Assembly (NCBI RefSeq): GCF_018918185.1
Contig: NZ_JAHLPZ010000012.1
Coordinates: forward strand, 43,436-107,435
Reading direction: 5' to 3'
Origin: Eubacterium sp. MSJ-21
Lineage (GTDB): Bacteria; Bacillota; Clostridia; Lachnospirales; Lachnospiraceae
DNA: 64,000 nucleotides
Shown here: positions 17,847 through 25,920 of the stretch, piece by piece
Layout of the letters: each line of letters begins with the position of its first letter
How positions within the stretch are numbered: position 1 is the stretch's first letter
The notes under the pieces: generated by a model
What the model was told of the DNA's origin: nothing
The model's input: only the letters and a program-made list of their open reading frames with translations
Databases searched by the model: none
Translations under genes and position numbers: made by a program

Positions 17847-20288
17847 TTAATTTACACTAGCTTTTAACAATTCATTTTTCAAAAATTCATATCTTTCCCT
17901 ATCTCTTTCATTTTTCAAATTTTTCAAAAACATTGTAACTTTGTTATATGCTTCTCCGCAATATTTTTTATGTAATAGCATTAAATTTTCTCTTTTTATC
18001 TGCGCAATAAATGATTTATCAACATATATCTTTAGCAAACGTATTGTTGTTTCTTCTCTATCTTTTTCAGAAGTTATTGGTTTCATAATTAGAATATGTG
18101 CCTTTTCAAAATCTGCACATATGTTTTCAGCTCTTCCTTGTCTAATTCGTTCAAGGTATATCCTTGCTTGTTGGTTATCGCATTGAAATGGTACATTTAT
18201 ATCATTTTCTCTGAATTTTCCATAAGCGACATCAATATAGTTTTGAGCCAATTCATAATCCCTATATCTCATGCACGCAATCGAATATTGCAACCAGAAA
18301 AAACTATTATCCTTATAATACACAATATCCTTCAGCGCATTAAAATAGTCCATAATAAAATTAATATTATCACGTTTCCCATTCAAAAAAGAATTTACAT
18401 GTGAAAATGAGACAATGTTTTGCAACACGCTTTCAAATCTCACATTTTCCGAATATCGATCTGCATAGACGGCAATTTTTTTCAACGCATCAATAATATC
18501 TGCCGAGTTATTAATTCCATTGAGTATTACCTGTGCAGTAATAGGCGATTTAATCTTAAAATTCATTTTTCCGTTATCGCTCAAAATCACCAACTCTCTA
18601 ACTGCGGAATTATGTATAAACTGAACATCATTCATCCCTAATGTATCGGTAATGCCATTTATATCCGTTATATGCAACTCTAATGACATAACTTTTGCCA
18701 ACAACATAAGAATCAAGCACTGATAATAGTCACCTGAATCCTGCTTTATTTCTTTTACTATTTCATCGAGCCTATCTTTTATTGTTGATGAGTTAATAAC
18801 TTCTAATAATATTGACTGCAATTCATAATTACCTTTTCTTTTATCCGTCAGTAATAAGCGTTTTTCATTCTTAGGCAGCCTCGTCTTTTTTCCCCAAAAT
18901 TCATATTTTTCTATGAGATTATAACAATTTAAAATTTCTTTTCTATTCAGTTTATTGATATCTAGTATTACACTTTGTCCTGCTCCAACACCAAAGAAAT
19001 TACATACCTCAACCATCTTAACCTCATATACCATTGTTCTTGCTGTCAGAATAAATGTAATATCGCTACAATTATGTTGTGAAAAGCTTTTCAGTACGTC
19101 TATGTGGTTAAAATAGTTTTCAATGATAACTACTTTTTGCCCTGTTTCTGAAATAATTGTTTCGATGTCTCCTATTTCTCTTTTATTTTTTTCTTCCAGG
19201 AAATCATACGTCGAAATTCCTTTTGTAAATAATTGTTGTTTTACCATCTCCAAAAAAATACTTTTTCCATTGCCTAAATTAGCATGCAAATAAATCAGTT
19301 TGATTTTTTTACTTATTGCATTAATAACATCAAAAACTTGTTCTCTATATATTAGAGATTTATATTTTCCATTTTCCTTCCAAAATATATTATCGGACCA
19401 ATTTCCCCTCATTAATAATTCATATACTTCATTCGAAGTTGCCGCTTGTCTCATGTTTTTACGATAATTTCTTTCAAAGCATATTAATCTTCTTTCTTTA
19501 TCTTGCGGTACAAACTCTGTTTTTGCAAAAGAATTAATATCGTTAGCAAATTGTTTTAAACCAACATCCCAAACTGTTCCAAATCTCCCTAATTTTCTCT
19601 TCTTGTCTTCTGATATTCCCTCTTTCTCAACAAAAATCACCTTTTTAATCAGTTCGTTATCATTAAGTATTCGTTTCAAATCTAAATCATAATCCAAAGA
19701 TAACCCCGCAACAATAATTACCTTTGCAATATCTAAATCATCCCTAAGTACACTTCCCCATTGACTTTTTACAATATTTTCTATAGACAAATAACTTTTT
19801 GTTGTAAGTTTAAACTCTGTATTTAAGGTTTTTTCATCAAGTTTTCCTATGTATCCGTTTATATAAACACAACAGGCACTATTATCTATATATTTATTTG
19901 TACTCTGATTAAGCGTAATAGGAATCAAATTTTTATCTGTTGCCAGCATAGGAACATCATCATAATTAGTTGTATAACAGCGTATCCATGGCAAGCTATA
20001 CACTGTTTTAACAGTGTCACTTAAAGTTCCTACATTATATGTTTTTTTAAGTAATGCAATTAATTCGGACGCCGATTTTCGCTCGAGGAATGTTTGTGAA
20101 GCATCCTGTAAATCATATGGATCATCTGGATTTTCAATTCCACATTCCTTATAAAGTAGCATCGGAAGTTTTGTCCCAACAGGAAAATCATCTCCTTCAT
20201 GATTCTTTACCTCAACATTCGCCCCTGACCCAGTAATTAGCACTGCATTTCCGTTAAGTATCTCACTATAAACATCCTTTGTATTCAT
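17847..20288 (-). CDS. SIR2-domain / P-loop NTPase protein, probable anti-phage NADase
   Basis: 813 residues. N-terminal SIR2 (NAD-binding) domain: ITGSGAN (18-24), CYTTNYDD (104-111), VAGLSLDYDLDL (193-204). Centre: P-loop LHANLGNGKS (334-343) with a downstream ITFILTAR sensor-like strand, fitting a STAND-type NTPase. C-terminal helical region, possibly repeats. This architecture is that of SIR2-STAND defence proteins (Avs5-like), which deplete NAD on phage infection. The HG pair expected in the SIR2 site reads NG (144-145), so the catalytic His is not obvious. Very AT-rich compared with the chromosome. It starts 15 nt after the Fic gene: one operon. Confidence 0.82.
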   Translation of the reverse strand: MNTKDVYSEILNGNAVLITGSGANVEVKNHEGDDFPVGTKLPMLLYKECGIENPDDPYDLQDASQTFLERKSASELIALLKKTYNVGTLSDTVKTVYSLPWIRCYTTNYDDVPMLATDKNLIPITLNQSTNKYIDNSACCVYINGYIGKLDEKTLNTEFKLTTKSYLSIENIVKSQWGSVLRDDLDIAKVIIVAGLSLDYDLDLKRILNDNELIKKVIFVEKEGISEDKKRKLGRFGTVWDVGLKQFANDINSFAKTEFVPQDKERRLICFERNYRKNMRQAATSNEVYELLMRGNWSDNIFWKENGKYKSLIYREQVFDVINAISKKIKLIYLHANLGNGKSIFLEMVKQQLFTKGISTYDFLEEKNKREIGDIETIISETGQKVVIIENYFNHIDVLKSFSQHNCSDITFILTARTMVYEVKMVEVCNFFGVGAGQSVILDINKLNRKEILNCYNLIEKYEFWGKKTRLPKNEKRLLLTDKRKGNYELQSILLEVINSSTIKDRLDEIVKEIKQDSGDYYQCLILMLLAKVMSLELHITDINGITDTLGMNDVQFIHNSAVRELVILSDNGKMNFKIKSPITAQVILNGINNSADIIDALKKIAVYADRYSENVRFESVLQNIVSFSHVNSFLNGKRDNINFIMDYFNALKDIVYYKDNSFFWLQYSIACMRYRDYELAQNYIDVAYGKFRENDINVPFQCDNQQARIYLERIRQGRAENICADFEKAHILIMKPITSEKDREETTIRLLKIYVDKSFIAQIKRENLMLLHKKYCGEAYNKVTMFLKNLKNERDRERYEFLKNELLKASVN

Positions 20289-20303
20289 ACCTATTCTCCT
20301 TAT

Positions 20304-21359
20304 CTACAATCTTTTCACATCCACATACGTCGTACTTTTTCCTGCTCCAACTTTCACAATCTTCCCGTCATCTGTCAGCTTCTTCAGTGCTCTCTCAATC
20401 GTCTTTTGACTCAGTTCCGGACATAGAGTCATGATATCCGACTTTCCTAACTTCACTAATGAACGTTCAATAATGCTGTAGACTCGCTCTGGCGAAGTCA
20501 TTTTTTTCTTTTCCAACAAGATGAATCGGTCTTCAAAATCTTTATAGGCATTTATGATAGTTCCCAATGTGTATCTGATAAATGGCATATAATCATTGGT
20601 ATTCTCGTGCCAGTTTATTGAACTATCCTGCAATACTTCATAATATGTTTCTTTCGACTTTTCGACTACCATTTCAATACTGATATATTTTCCCACAAGG
20701 TAACCGGCCTTATATAACAGTAGCAGCGTTAAAAGTCTGGACATTCTTCCATTTCCATCTCCAAACGGATGAATACACAAAAAATCAAGTATCACACATG
20801 GTATCACTAATAATGGGTCTATGTTCGTATTATTAATTACATCTTCATATTGCTTACACAAGCTTTCTATATATTCCGCGGTTAAAATCGCAGGAACCGG
20901 TTGAAACCTTACGCTCTTATTACCAAACTCATCCTCTTCTTCGATGTAGTTATCTACCATCTTATAATGACCGCCATTACCGGATTCCGAATAACTGTAA
21001 AGATATTTATGAAGTGTTAAAATATCATTTGGCTTTAGTTGTATGTAGGAATAACTATCATGAATCATTCCCAATACTTCTCTATATCCTGCGATTTCTT
21101 TTTCATTCCTGTTTCTCGGTTCGCTCTTTTTCTGCACAATTTCTTTCAATCTGGAATCTGATGTATATATACCTTCGATTTTGTTAGAAGCCTCTGTACT
21201 CTGTATTCTTGCAACTTCCATCAATCTTTCCAAAATTTCCGGTTGCGTTTCTATATATAATTCCTGGCGTCCCTTATACTCATGAAGTGCTGAAATCATA
21301 TTCATTACTTCAATTGTTATAGGCATTTCTTCTATTTTTCTGTAATTAATCTCTTTCAT
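20304..21359 (-). CDS. Fic-family AMP-transferase with C-terminal winged helix
   Basis: About 351 residues. Complete Fic motif HPFGDGNGR (197-205) for transfer of AMP (or similar) to a target hydroxyl, and an N-terminal inhibitory helix with SNKIEG (class II type, S..xEG), so activity is self-restrained. The last ~70 residues (TSPERVYSIIERSL...SQKTIERALKKLTDDGKIVKVG) read as a winged helix-turn-helix, suggesting DNA binding and autoregulation. A GTG two codons upstream is possible, but GGAG is best placed for the ATG at 21359. First gene of the Fic-SIR2 operon, under an array of TACCCC sites. Confidence 0.88.
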   Translation of the reverse strand: MKEINYRKIEEMPITIEVMNMISALHEYKGRQELYIETQPEILERLMEVARIQSTEASNKIEGIYTSDSRLKEIVQKKSEPRNRNEKEIAGYREVLGMIHDSYSYIQLKPNDILTLHKYLYSYSESGNGGHYKMVDNYIEEEDEFGNKSVRFQPVPAILTAEYIESLCKQYEDVINNTNIDPLLVIPCVILDFLCIHPFGDGNGRMSRLLTLLLLYKAGYLVGKYISIEMVVEKSKETYYEVLQDSSINWHENTNDYMPFIRYTLGTIINAYKDFEDRFILLEKKKMTSPERVYSIIERSLVKLGKSDIMTLCPELSQKTIERALKKLTDDGKIVKVGAGKSTTYVDVKRL

Positions 21360-21377
21360 AGACACTCCATTTCCTTT

Positions 21378-21488
21378 CTACCCCATTTTATCAAAAATGA
21401 CATAGAATATCAATATTAATCTACCCCATTTATGTATTTTCTACCCCAATTCAACTAATTTGGGGTAGAAAGAAACGATGTGGGGTAG
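21378..21488. promoter_or_regulatory. Five CTACCCC operator-like repeats upstream of fic
   Basis: CTACCCC at 21378-21384, 21421-21427 and 21441-21447; inverted GGGGTAG at 21462-21468 and 21482-21488. The last four start 20, 21 and 20 nt apart, two helical turns each, and the inner pair forms a perfect dyad. They flank the promoter at 21385-21413. Likely operators for the Fic protein's winged helix or another regulator. Confidence 0.65.
21385..21413 (-). promoter_or_regulatory. Sigma-A promoter of the fic-SIR2 operon
   Basis: TTGATA, a 17-nt spacer, TAAAAT on the minus strand. One CTACCCC box abuts the -10 box and another lies just before the -35 box, so occupancy should block RNA polymerase. 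Confidence 0.7.
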
Positions 21489-21509
21489 TATCGAGCAAAT
21501 TGCCTCTCG

Positions 21510-21773
21510 CTACCTTGCTCCTGCTGCCTGTTTTGGCAAAGCAGTTGTTTTTCCATCATCGGTCTTTTCCAGTCCTCGATTGTGAATCAGCAAATCTGTT
21601 GTCTTTTCCAACAAATCCTGCTCGCCGGATTCAAAAATAGCCAATCTGTACTTCTTCTCCTTACACTGCTCAATCAAAGGCTGTAAGCTGTCCATAACCT
21701 TTGGATCAGCCTTTTCCGCATTCGTAAGCCATACCAAGGCATACTTGCCCACTTTGTTTACTGTCAACTCCAT
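21510..21773 (-). CDS. Small conserved element protein, unknown function
   Basis: 87 residues, MELTVNKVGKYALVWLTNAEKADPKVMDSLQPLIEQCKEKKYRLAIFESGEQDL..., with an alternating strand-helix-strand look and no membrane segment. AAGGGGG lies before the ATG. I do not recognise a defined function; proteins with this look are found on Firmicutes mobile elements next to segregation genes, as here. Confidence 0.6.
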   Translation of the reverse strand: MELTVNKVGKYALVWLTNAEKADPKVMDSLQPLIEQCKEKKYRLAIFESGEQDLLEKTTDLLIHNRGLEKTDDGKTTALPKQAAGAR

Positions 21774-21950
21774 GCGAACCCCCTTTACCTAAATGATTAC
21801 CAAGTTTTGTCATCTTTATGCCGGCAATGATGAACAAACCTGATAACTTCATTTTAGTAAAACCGATCGCATTCCAAATTGAAAATGCTCAAATAGAATT
21901 TAAGTAATGAAATCCGAAAAATCTTTCAAAAAATAGCTCTCGTGCATTTC

Positions 21951-21985
21951 GAACAGTTGTTCTACTTCTTGTTTTATGATATACT
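21951..21985 (+). promoter_or_regulatory. LexA-like box overlapping a plus-strand promoter in the element
   Basis: GAACAGTTGTTC (21951-21962) is a GAAC-N4-GTTC dyad. Its right half is the -35 (TTGTTC, 21957-21962) of a promoter with a 17-nt spacer and TATACT (21980-21985). Transcription would run into the hairpin region 22054-22250. The region 21774-21950 shows nothing else I can name. Confidence 0.5.
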
Positions 21986-22150
21986 TCCCATATCGAAACA
22001 ATTTACTACCATGAAACAAGTAACATAGAAGTTCACAAGACAAATTACAGGAGATGATTTTATTGAATAGAATTGATTTTCATAGCATTGCTACCATCCT
22101 TTTGGGAGGTTTAATCGATGCAGACTACTCGCAAATGGAATTTATCTATA

Positions 22151-22244
22151 TGTTGTTTGGCAGCTTTGCCAACAACAATATAGAGCAAGTTTCGCCCTGT
22201 GTACACACAACGGGCAAAACTTGTTGGGGACTTAACATCCCCAA
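22151..22244. other. Cluster of three hairpins, oriT-like
   Basis: Hairpin 1: TGTTGTTTGGC / GCCAACAACA (22151-22178). Hairpin 2: CAAGTTTCGCCC (22186-22197) / GGGCAAAACTTG (22212-22223), one mismatch, with TGTGTACACA in the loop. Hairpin 3: TTGGGG (22224-22229) / CCCCAA (22239-22244). Non-coding gap next to segregation genes. Such arrays are found at transfer origins of mobilisable elements; no relaxase is present, so this is a candidate only. A 21-codon ORF with GGGAGG starts at about 22120 and ends inside hairpin 1. Nothing else seen up to 22373. Confidence 0.4.
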
Positions 22245-22373
22245 GCCCCAGTTGCATACGAAATATCCCACTCGCCTTTATCACTACCGTCCGACAAGTA
22301 GTCGCACATCAAACTGCTTTTGCAGATTTGCTGTCGCCACTTTGTCAGCCTTGACGATACCCTCAGAAAAAAC

Positions 22374-22796
22374 TTACATATCTCCGTACAGGCTACGCAG
22401 GAAATCTCCAACACCTGCATCCAGTTCCTCGGATACTTCCGGAGGTTTCATTCCCTCGCAATCATTCTCATGGTTATTTGAATTGCTGTCAGCCTGTGCA
22501 CTTGGCATTACATCCTGCCTGATGGAAATACCATCAAGCATAACCCTCATCCGCTCCATCATGACATCCGCTGTAGCCATGGCACATTCTTGTATCCGAT
22601 TGTCCCAATCCGCAACCTTATCAGGCTCCGTTTTTTCTCTGTAAAGGCTCCTGATACCCTCCCGGAAAATATCCGACTCCGTTGCATATTCCCCTATACT
22701 CATCAGATATTCAAACATCCGCAATACTTCCTTCTGGTTATAGTCTTTGTTGCTAAATCGAATGGTGCAGCGATATCCTTCCTCCGTCTTTTGCAT
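22374..22796 (-). CDS. ParR-like DNA-binding partner of ParM
   Basis: 140 residues. It begins 5 nt after the parM-like stop, in the parM-parR order. The N-terminal ~60 residues (CTIRFSNKDYNQKEVLRMFEYLMSIGEYATESDIFREGIRSLYREK) look like a ribbon-helix-helix or similar small DNA-binding fold; the rest is acidic and low-complexity, and the end LDAGVGDFLRSLYGDM could be the tip that binds the ParM filament. Named by position and shape, not by a firm family match. Confidence 0.55.
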   Translation of the reverse strand: MQKTEEGYRCTIRFSNKDYNQKEVLRMFEYLMSIGEYATESDIFREGIRSLYREKTEPDKVADWDNRIQECAMATADVMMERMRVMLDGISIRQDVMPSAQADSNSNNHENDCEGMKPPEVSEELDAGVGDFLRSLYGDM

Positions 22797-22801
22797 GGCT
22801 C

Positions 22802-23832
22802 TTATCCTCTTTTCATCTGATGTGATGCCAACAGCTCATAACCTTTCGCATTCAGTCTGATATCCTCCAGATAAGCTACATTCTCCTTATGCTCACCAAA
22901 CCGTTTCATAATGGTTGCACCACCGCCGATATAGAGGACATTACAATAATCAAGGTCAAATCCGCTTTCTCCAAGCAGTCCCTCAATCTCCATCGCAAAC
23001 TCCTTTAACTTAATAATCACGACGGTCTGTGCCTTTTCCGGCACAACCACCTTTTTACTAATGATAAAGTCCTGAAGCACTTCCTCCGGTATTCGTCCAC
23101 AACCAACCTGCATGACCCCATCATTAATTTCCCTGAAAAGAGTAATAATTGAATTGGGAACCGTTACGGACTTTTCCGTATCAATTCTTTTATCCACGAT
23201 ACTGATAATATCCTTGGTCCATGAGCCAATATCCGCTACAACGTACCTGCCTCCATATTAGCGATACGGTCTGCAACCGCCGCAAAGCACTGTGGAAAAC
23301 AACAGACCTTCTCAATTGCTATGGAATATTCCTCTTCTTCAAAAATAAAATCATGAATACCGGATCTGGAAAGATATGCAGTAAGCTTTCCTGCTTCCTC
23401 TCCAAATCTTTTAAAAGGAACCCCTGCTCCAAGAACCACAACAGCATTGTGGGGTAAACCTCTTGTCTTTAGTTCCTTTGCGATTGCTACCAGTGTAAGC
23501 AGGAAGAAATCTTCATCTGCTGTCTTGTCAGTAACTACCGTCTTTTTCTCCCCTCCCACACAATAGTAGCTGCCATTGTAACAGAGACTATTCTCTACTA
23601 CCGGCGGCTTACCATTGCATCTGCTTACTCTGTTGCTGAAAATGTGATTTCTAGTCTTGATTAACGAGAAACCATGGTCGATACCGATGACAACCGGTTC
23701 TTCCGTAAAATTGTTGTTGTACATATCCTGTACCAGCCTTTCTGCCCTGTGGACGATTTGTTTTGTAAGTATAGGATATAAAAAATCCACCCAACCTACA
23801 TTGAATGTGAATTGAGTGAAAATTGAATCCAT
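22802..23832 (-). pseudogene. parM: ParM/StbA-like actin-type segregation ATPase, frameshifted
   Basis: Two consecutive frames make one protein. The first (23832-23236; likely start at the MYNNNF Met) has phosphate-1-like VVIGIDHGFSLIKTRN and VLGAGVPFKRFG. The second continues with YVVADIGSWTKDIISIV (phosphate-2 type) and NVLYIGGGATIMKRFG (adenosine motif). Reading shifts by one base between about 23245 and 23260; there is no slippery heptamer, so this looks like an indel. The in-frame Met at 23197 would give only the C-terminal third. The first ~35 codons before MYNNNF are probably not native, as the adjacent hsdS cassette begins at 23831. Confidence 0.65.
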
Positions 23833-23925
23833 AATTTACATTATGAGAAGTTTCAGGATGGAAGCGTGAAATGTATTGAGGATGAGATACCTTTTGAGCT
23901 GCCGAAAGGGTGGGAATGGTGTAGA
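23831..23925. repeat. 95-bp inverted repeat, left copy (hsdS inversion site)
   Basis: Starts ATAATTTACATTATGAGAAG and ends GGGAATGGTGTAGA. An identical copy in opposite orientation lies at 28099-28193 inside the active hsdS. It encodes the conserved residues from NLHYEKFQDG to PKGWEWCR just before the first target-recognition domain. Confidence 0.92.
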
Positions 23926-24644
23926 TTAAATAAGTTATTTAATGTATGTTCTGCCAAACGTGTTCGCCAATCAGATTGGAGAGAAGAAGGTGTTCCATTT
24001 TATCGTGCTCGTGAAATTGTTAAGCTTTCAGATAATGGATTTGTTGAAAATGAACTTTTTATTTCCGAAGAGCACTATATCCGTGTCAAAGAAGAATGTG
24101 GGGTTCCACAATCAGGAGATTTAATGGTCTCTGGTGTAGGTACCATTGGAAAAATATATATTGTTAATGAAACTGATTGTTTCTATTATAAAGATGCGAG
24201 TGTTCTGTGTTTTGAAAACAGAACCGGAATTGTAAATTCTGAATTCGCACGTATATTACTCGAATCCAGCTTTCTCCAAGCACAAATGAAAGATAATTCG
24301 AAAGGAACAACTGTTGATACAATTACAATATCTGCTGCAATGAATTATCTTTGTCTCCTCCCTCCTTTAAAGGAACAGGAAAATATTGTGCAAGTAGTTA
24401 AAAACGCATGTATTTATGCTGAAGAGATTCAAAACAATAAAGATAATTTACAAATACTAATTTCCAAAACCAAATCAAAAATCCTTGACCTCGCCATTCG
24501 AGGACAGCTTGTGCCACAATCCCCTGATGATGAGCCAGCTTCTGTTCTCTTGGGGCGTATTCGGGCAGAGAAAGAAGAACTCATCAAAGCAGGTAAAATC
24601 AAGCGTGACAAGAAGGCATCCATCATCTTCCGAGGTGATGATAA

Positions 24645-24660
24645 CTCTTATTATGAGAAG
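24645..24660. repeat. Short repeat before TRD2 in silent cassette 1
   Basis: CTCTTATTATGAGAAG. The same 16 nt occurs inverted at 25835-25850 (silent cassette 2), and its first 12 nt inverted at 27377-27388 in the active hsdS, where the shared block extends to GATAACTCTTATTATGA. It lies at the same codons (SYYEK) before TRD2 in all three, so it is a candidate second crossover site. Confidence 0.65.
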
Positions 24661-25248
24661 ATAGATGACGAAGTTCATTGCATTGATGAAGAACTTCCAT
24701 TTGAGATTCCTAAAACATGGGAATGGGCGCGATTGCAGAATTGCTGCACCAAGGAAATACGTCGAGGAAAGTCACCAAAATATACTGAACAAAGTAACAC
24801 ACTTGTTTTTGCTCAAAAATGTAATACAAAGTATGCAGGTATAGATACTGGCTTAGCTCTATATCTCGACGAAAGTACATTGAGTAAATACTCCGATGAT
24901 GAGTACATGCAAGACGGAGATATTGTTGTAAACTCAACTGGGACAGGTACTTTAGGGCGTATCGGCTTCTACCGTAATTATGATAATGATGTAATGCTTC
25001 CTATTGTTCCCGATTCCCACGTCACAGTTATACGAGCATGTAGCAGTATTCAAAAATTTTACCTATATATCTTTATGAAGGCAAATCAACACAAACTCGA
25101 AAAGCAAGGTGAAGGCTCAACAAATCAAAAGGAATTAAAACCTCTTACATTAAAGAATATGCTTGTGCCCATTCCTCCATATTTTGAACAAGAAAGAATT
25201 TCTGCAGTAACAACGTCTGCTTTTTCAATTACATCTGCAATAAGAAAA

Positions 25249-25266
25249 AGCCTCAGCTGAGGCTTC
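25249..25266. terminator. Palindrome shared by two convergent hsdS cassettes
   Basis: AAGCCTCAGCTGAGGCTT, a perfect palindrome, with A and T runs on either side. Both silent cassettes stop in it (each ends ..SLS), so it may act as a bidirectional terminator. Confidence 0.55.
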
Positions 25267-25879
25267 TTTCTATTGGGATCATAGTAGCAAAATAATTTTC
25301 AATTTGCCTGGAGATACAAGCTTGTTCTGCAAGTGGTGGAATAGGAACAAGAAGTGATTTTACGCTATCAGATTTGAGGTTCTTAACTGTAGAGCCTACA
25401 GCAAGTGAACTTAATGCATTATACATAATTGATGAACTGAGCATATAATATAAATAATCCTGGTGGAAGGCTATCTCTATTCCTCCAATAACGAGCCATC
25501 CGTCGTGTATGCAGCCATTCGTTCTTAGTATATACGGTCGACCAAAGCTCATGGAATTAGTAAGTAAGAAATCTCCTCTACATACATATCTTGTTTTACT
25601 TAATCCTTCAGGACGAATTTTCTCTTTTGTTGAGTAGATATATTTGCCTCCTTGTTCGGTATCCCCGATTTTTATCCAGTTTAGACCATTTTCGTCATCG
25701 GTGAGATAATTTTCAATAGGTCTCGGAGAACCGCCTCTGGCAATAGAACAAATATTACCCAGTCTCTCGTACATCCAACCATCTGGAATTTTAAAAGGAA
25801 TTTCCGAATCAATACATCGAATTTCAGCACCCACCTTCTCATAATAAGAGAATTCGACACTTTCACCTCTATAATTGAT
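25253..25879 (-). pseudogene. hsdS: Silent hsdS cassette 2 (TRD2 only)
   Basis: Open from about 25879 (preceded by an in-frame TGA) to the stop at 25253. It encodes INYRGESVEFSYYEK, then a single TRD (CIDSEIPFKIPDGWMYERLGNICSIARGGSPRPI...) ending IPPLAEQACISRQIENYF...RSLS. No ribosome site, no TRD1. It lies in the same orientation as the active hsdS and carries the 16-nt repeat at 25835-25850, so its TRD could replace TRD2 of the active gene. Confidence 0.85.
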
Positions 25880-25920
25880 TCAGCGGATACCCGCAAATAT
25901 ATTTATGGAGGTGTCTTTAT

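Larger units (their letters stand above)
23831..25260 (+). pseudogene. hsdS: Silent hsdS cassette 1 (two target-recognition domains, no start)
   Basis: Open frame from the 95-bp repeat to a stop at 25260 without promoter, ribosome site or the N-terminal part of HsdS. It encodes TRD1 (RLNKLFNVCSAKRVRQSDWR...), a central spacer (LDLAIRGQLVPQSPDDEPASVLLGRIRAEKEEL...) and TRD2 (RLQNCCTKEIRRGKSPKY...). Both TRDs differ from those of the active gene. Recombination through the 95-bp repeat would attach this TRD1-TRD2 to the expressed N-terminus; recombination at the central short repeat would swap TRD2 only. Oriented opposite to hsdS, as in known invertible loci. Confidence 0.9.

Noticed and set aside
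21378..21488. CRISPR-like short repeats
   Set aside because: The repeated unit is only 7 nt, occurs in both orientations and brackets a promoter; there are no spacers or cas genes. No CRISPR array was seen in the window.
22054..22644. 196-codon plus-strand ORF
   Set aside because: From 22374 on it runs antisense to the parR-like gene, and its first part crosses the three hairpins. No family resemblance; only the leader part might be transcribed.
22802..23832. Programmed frameshift in the parM-like gene
   Set aside because: No slippery heptamer, stem or internal ribosome site at the shift point; a plain indel is simpler.
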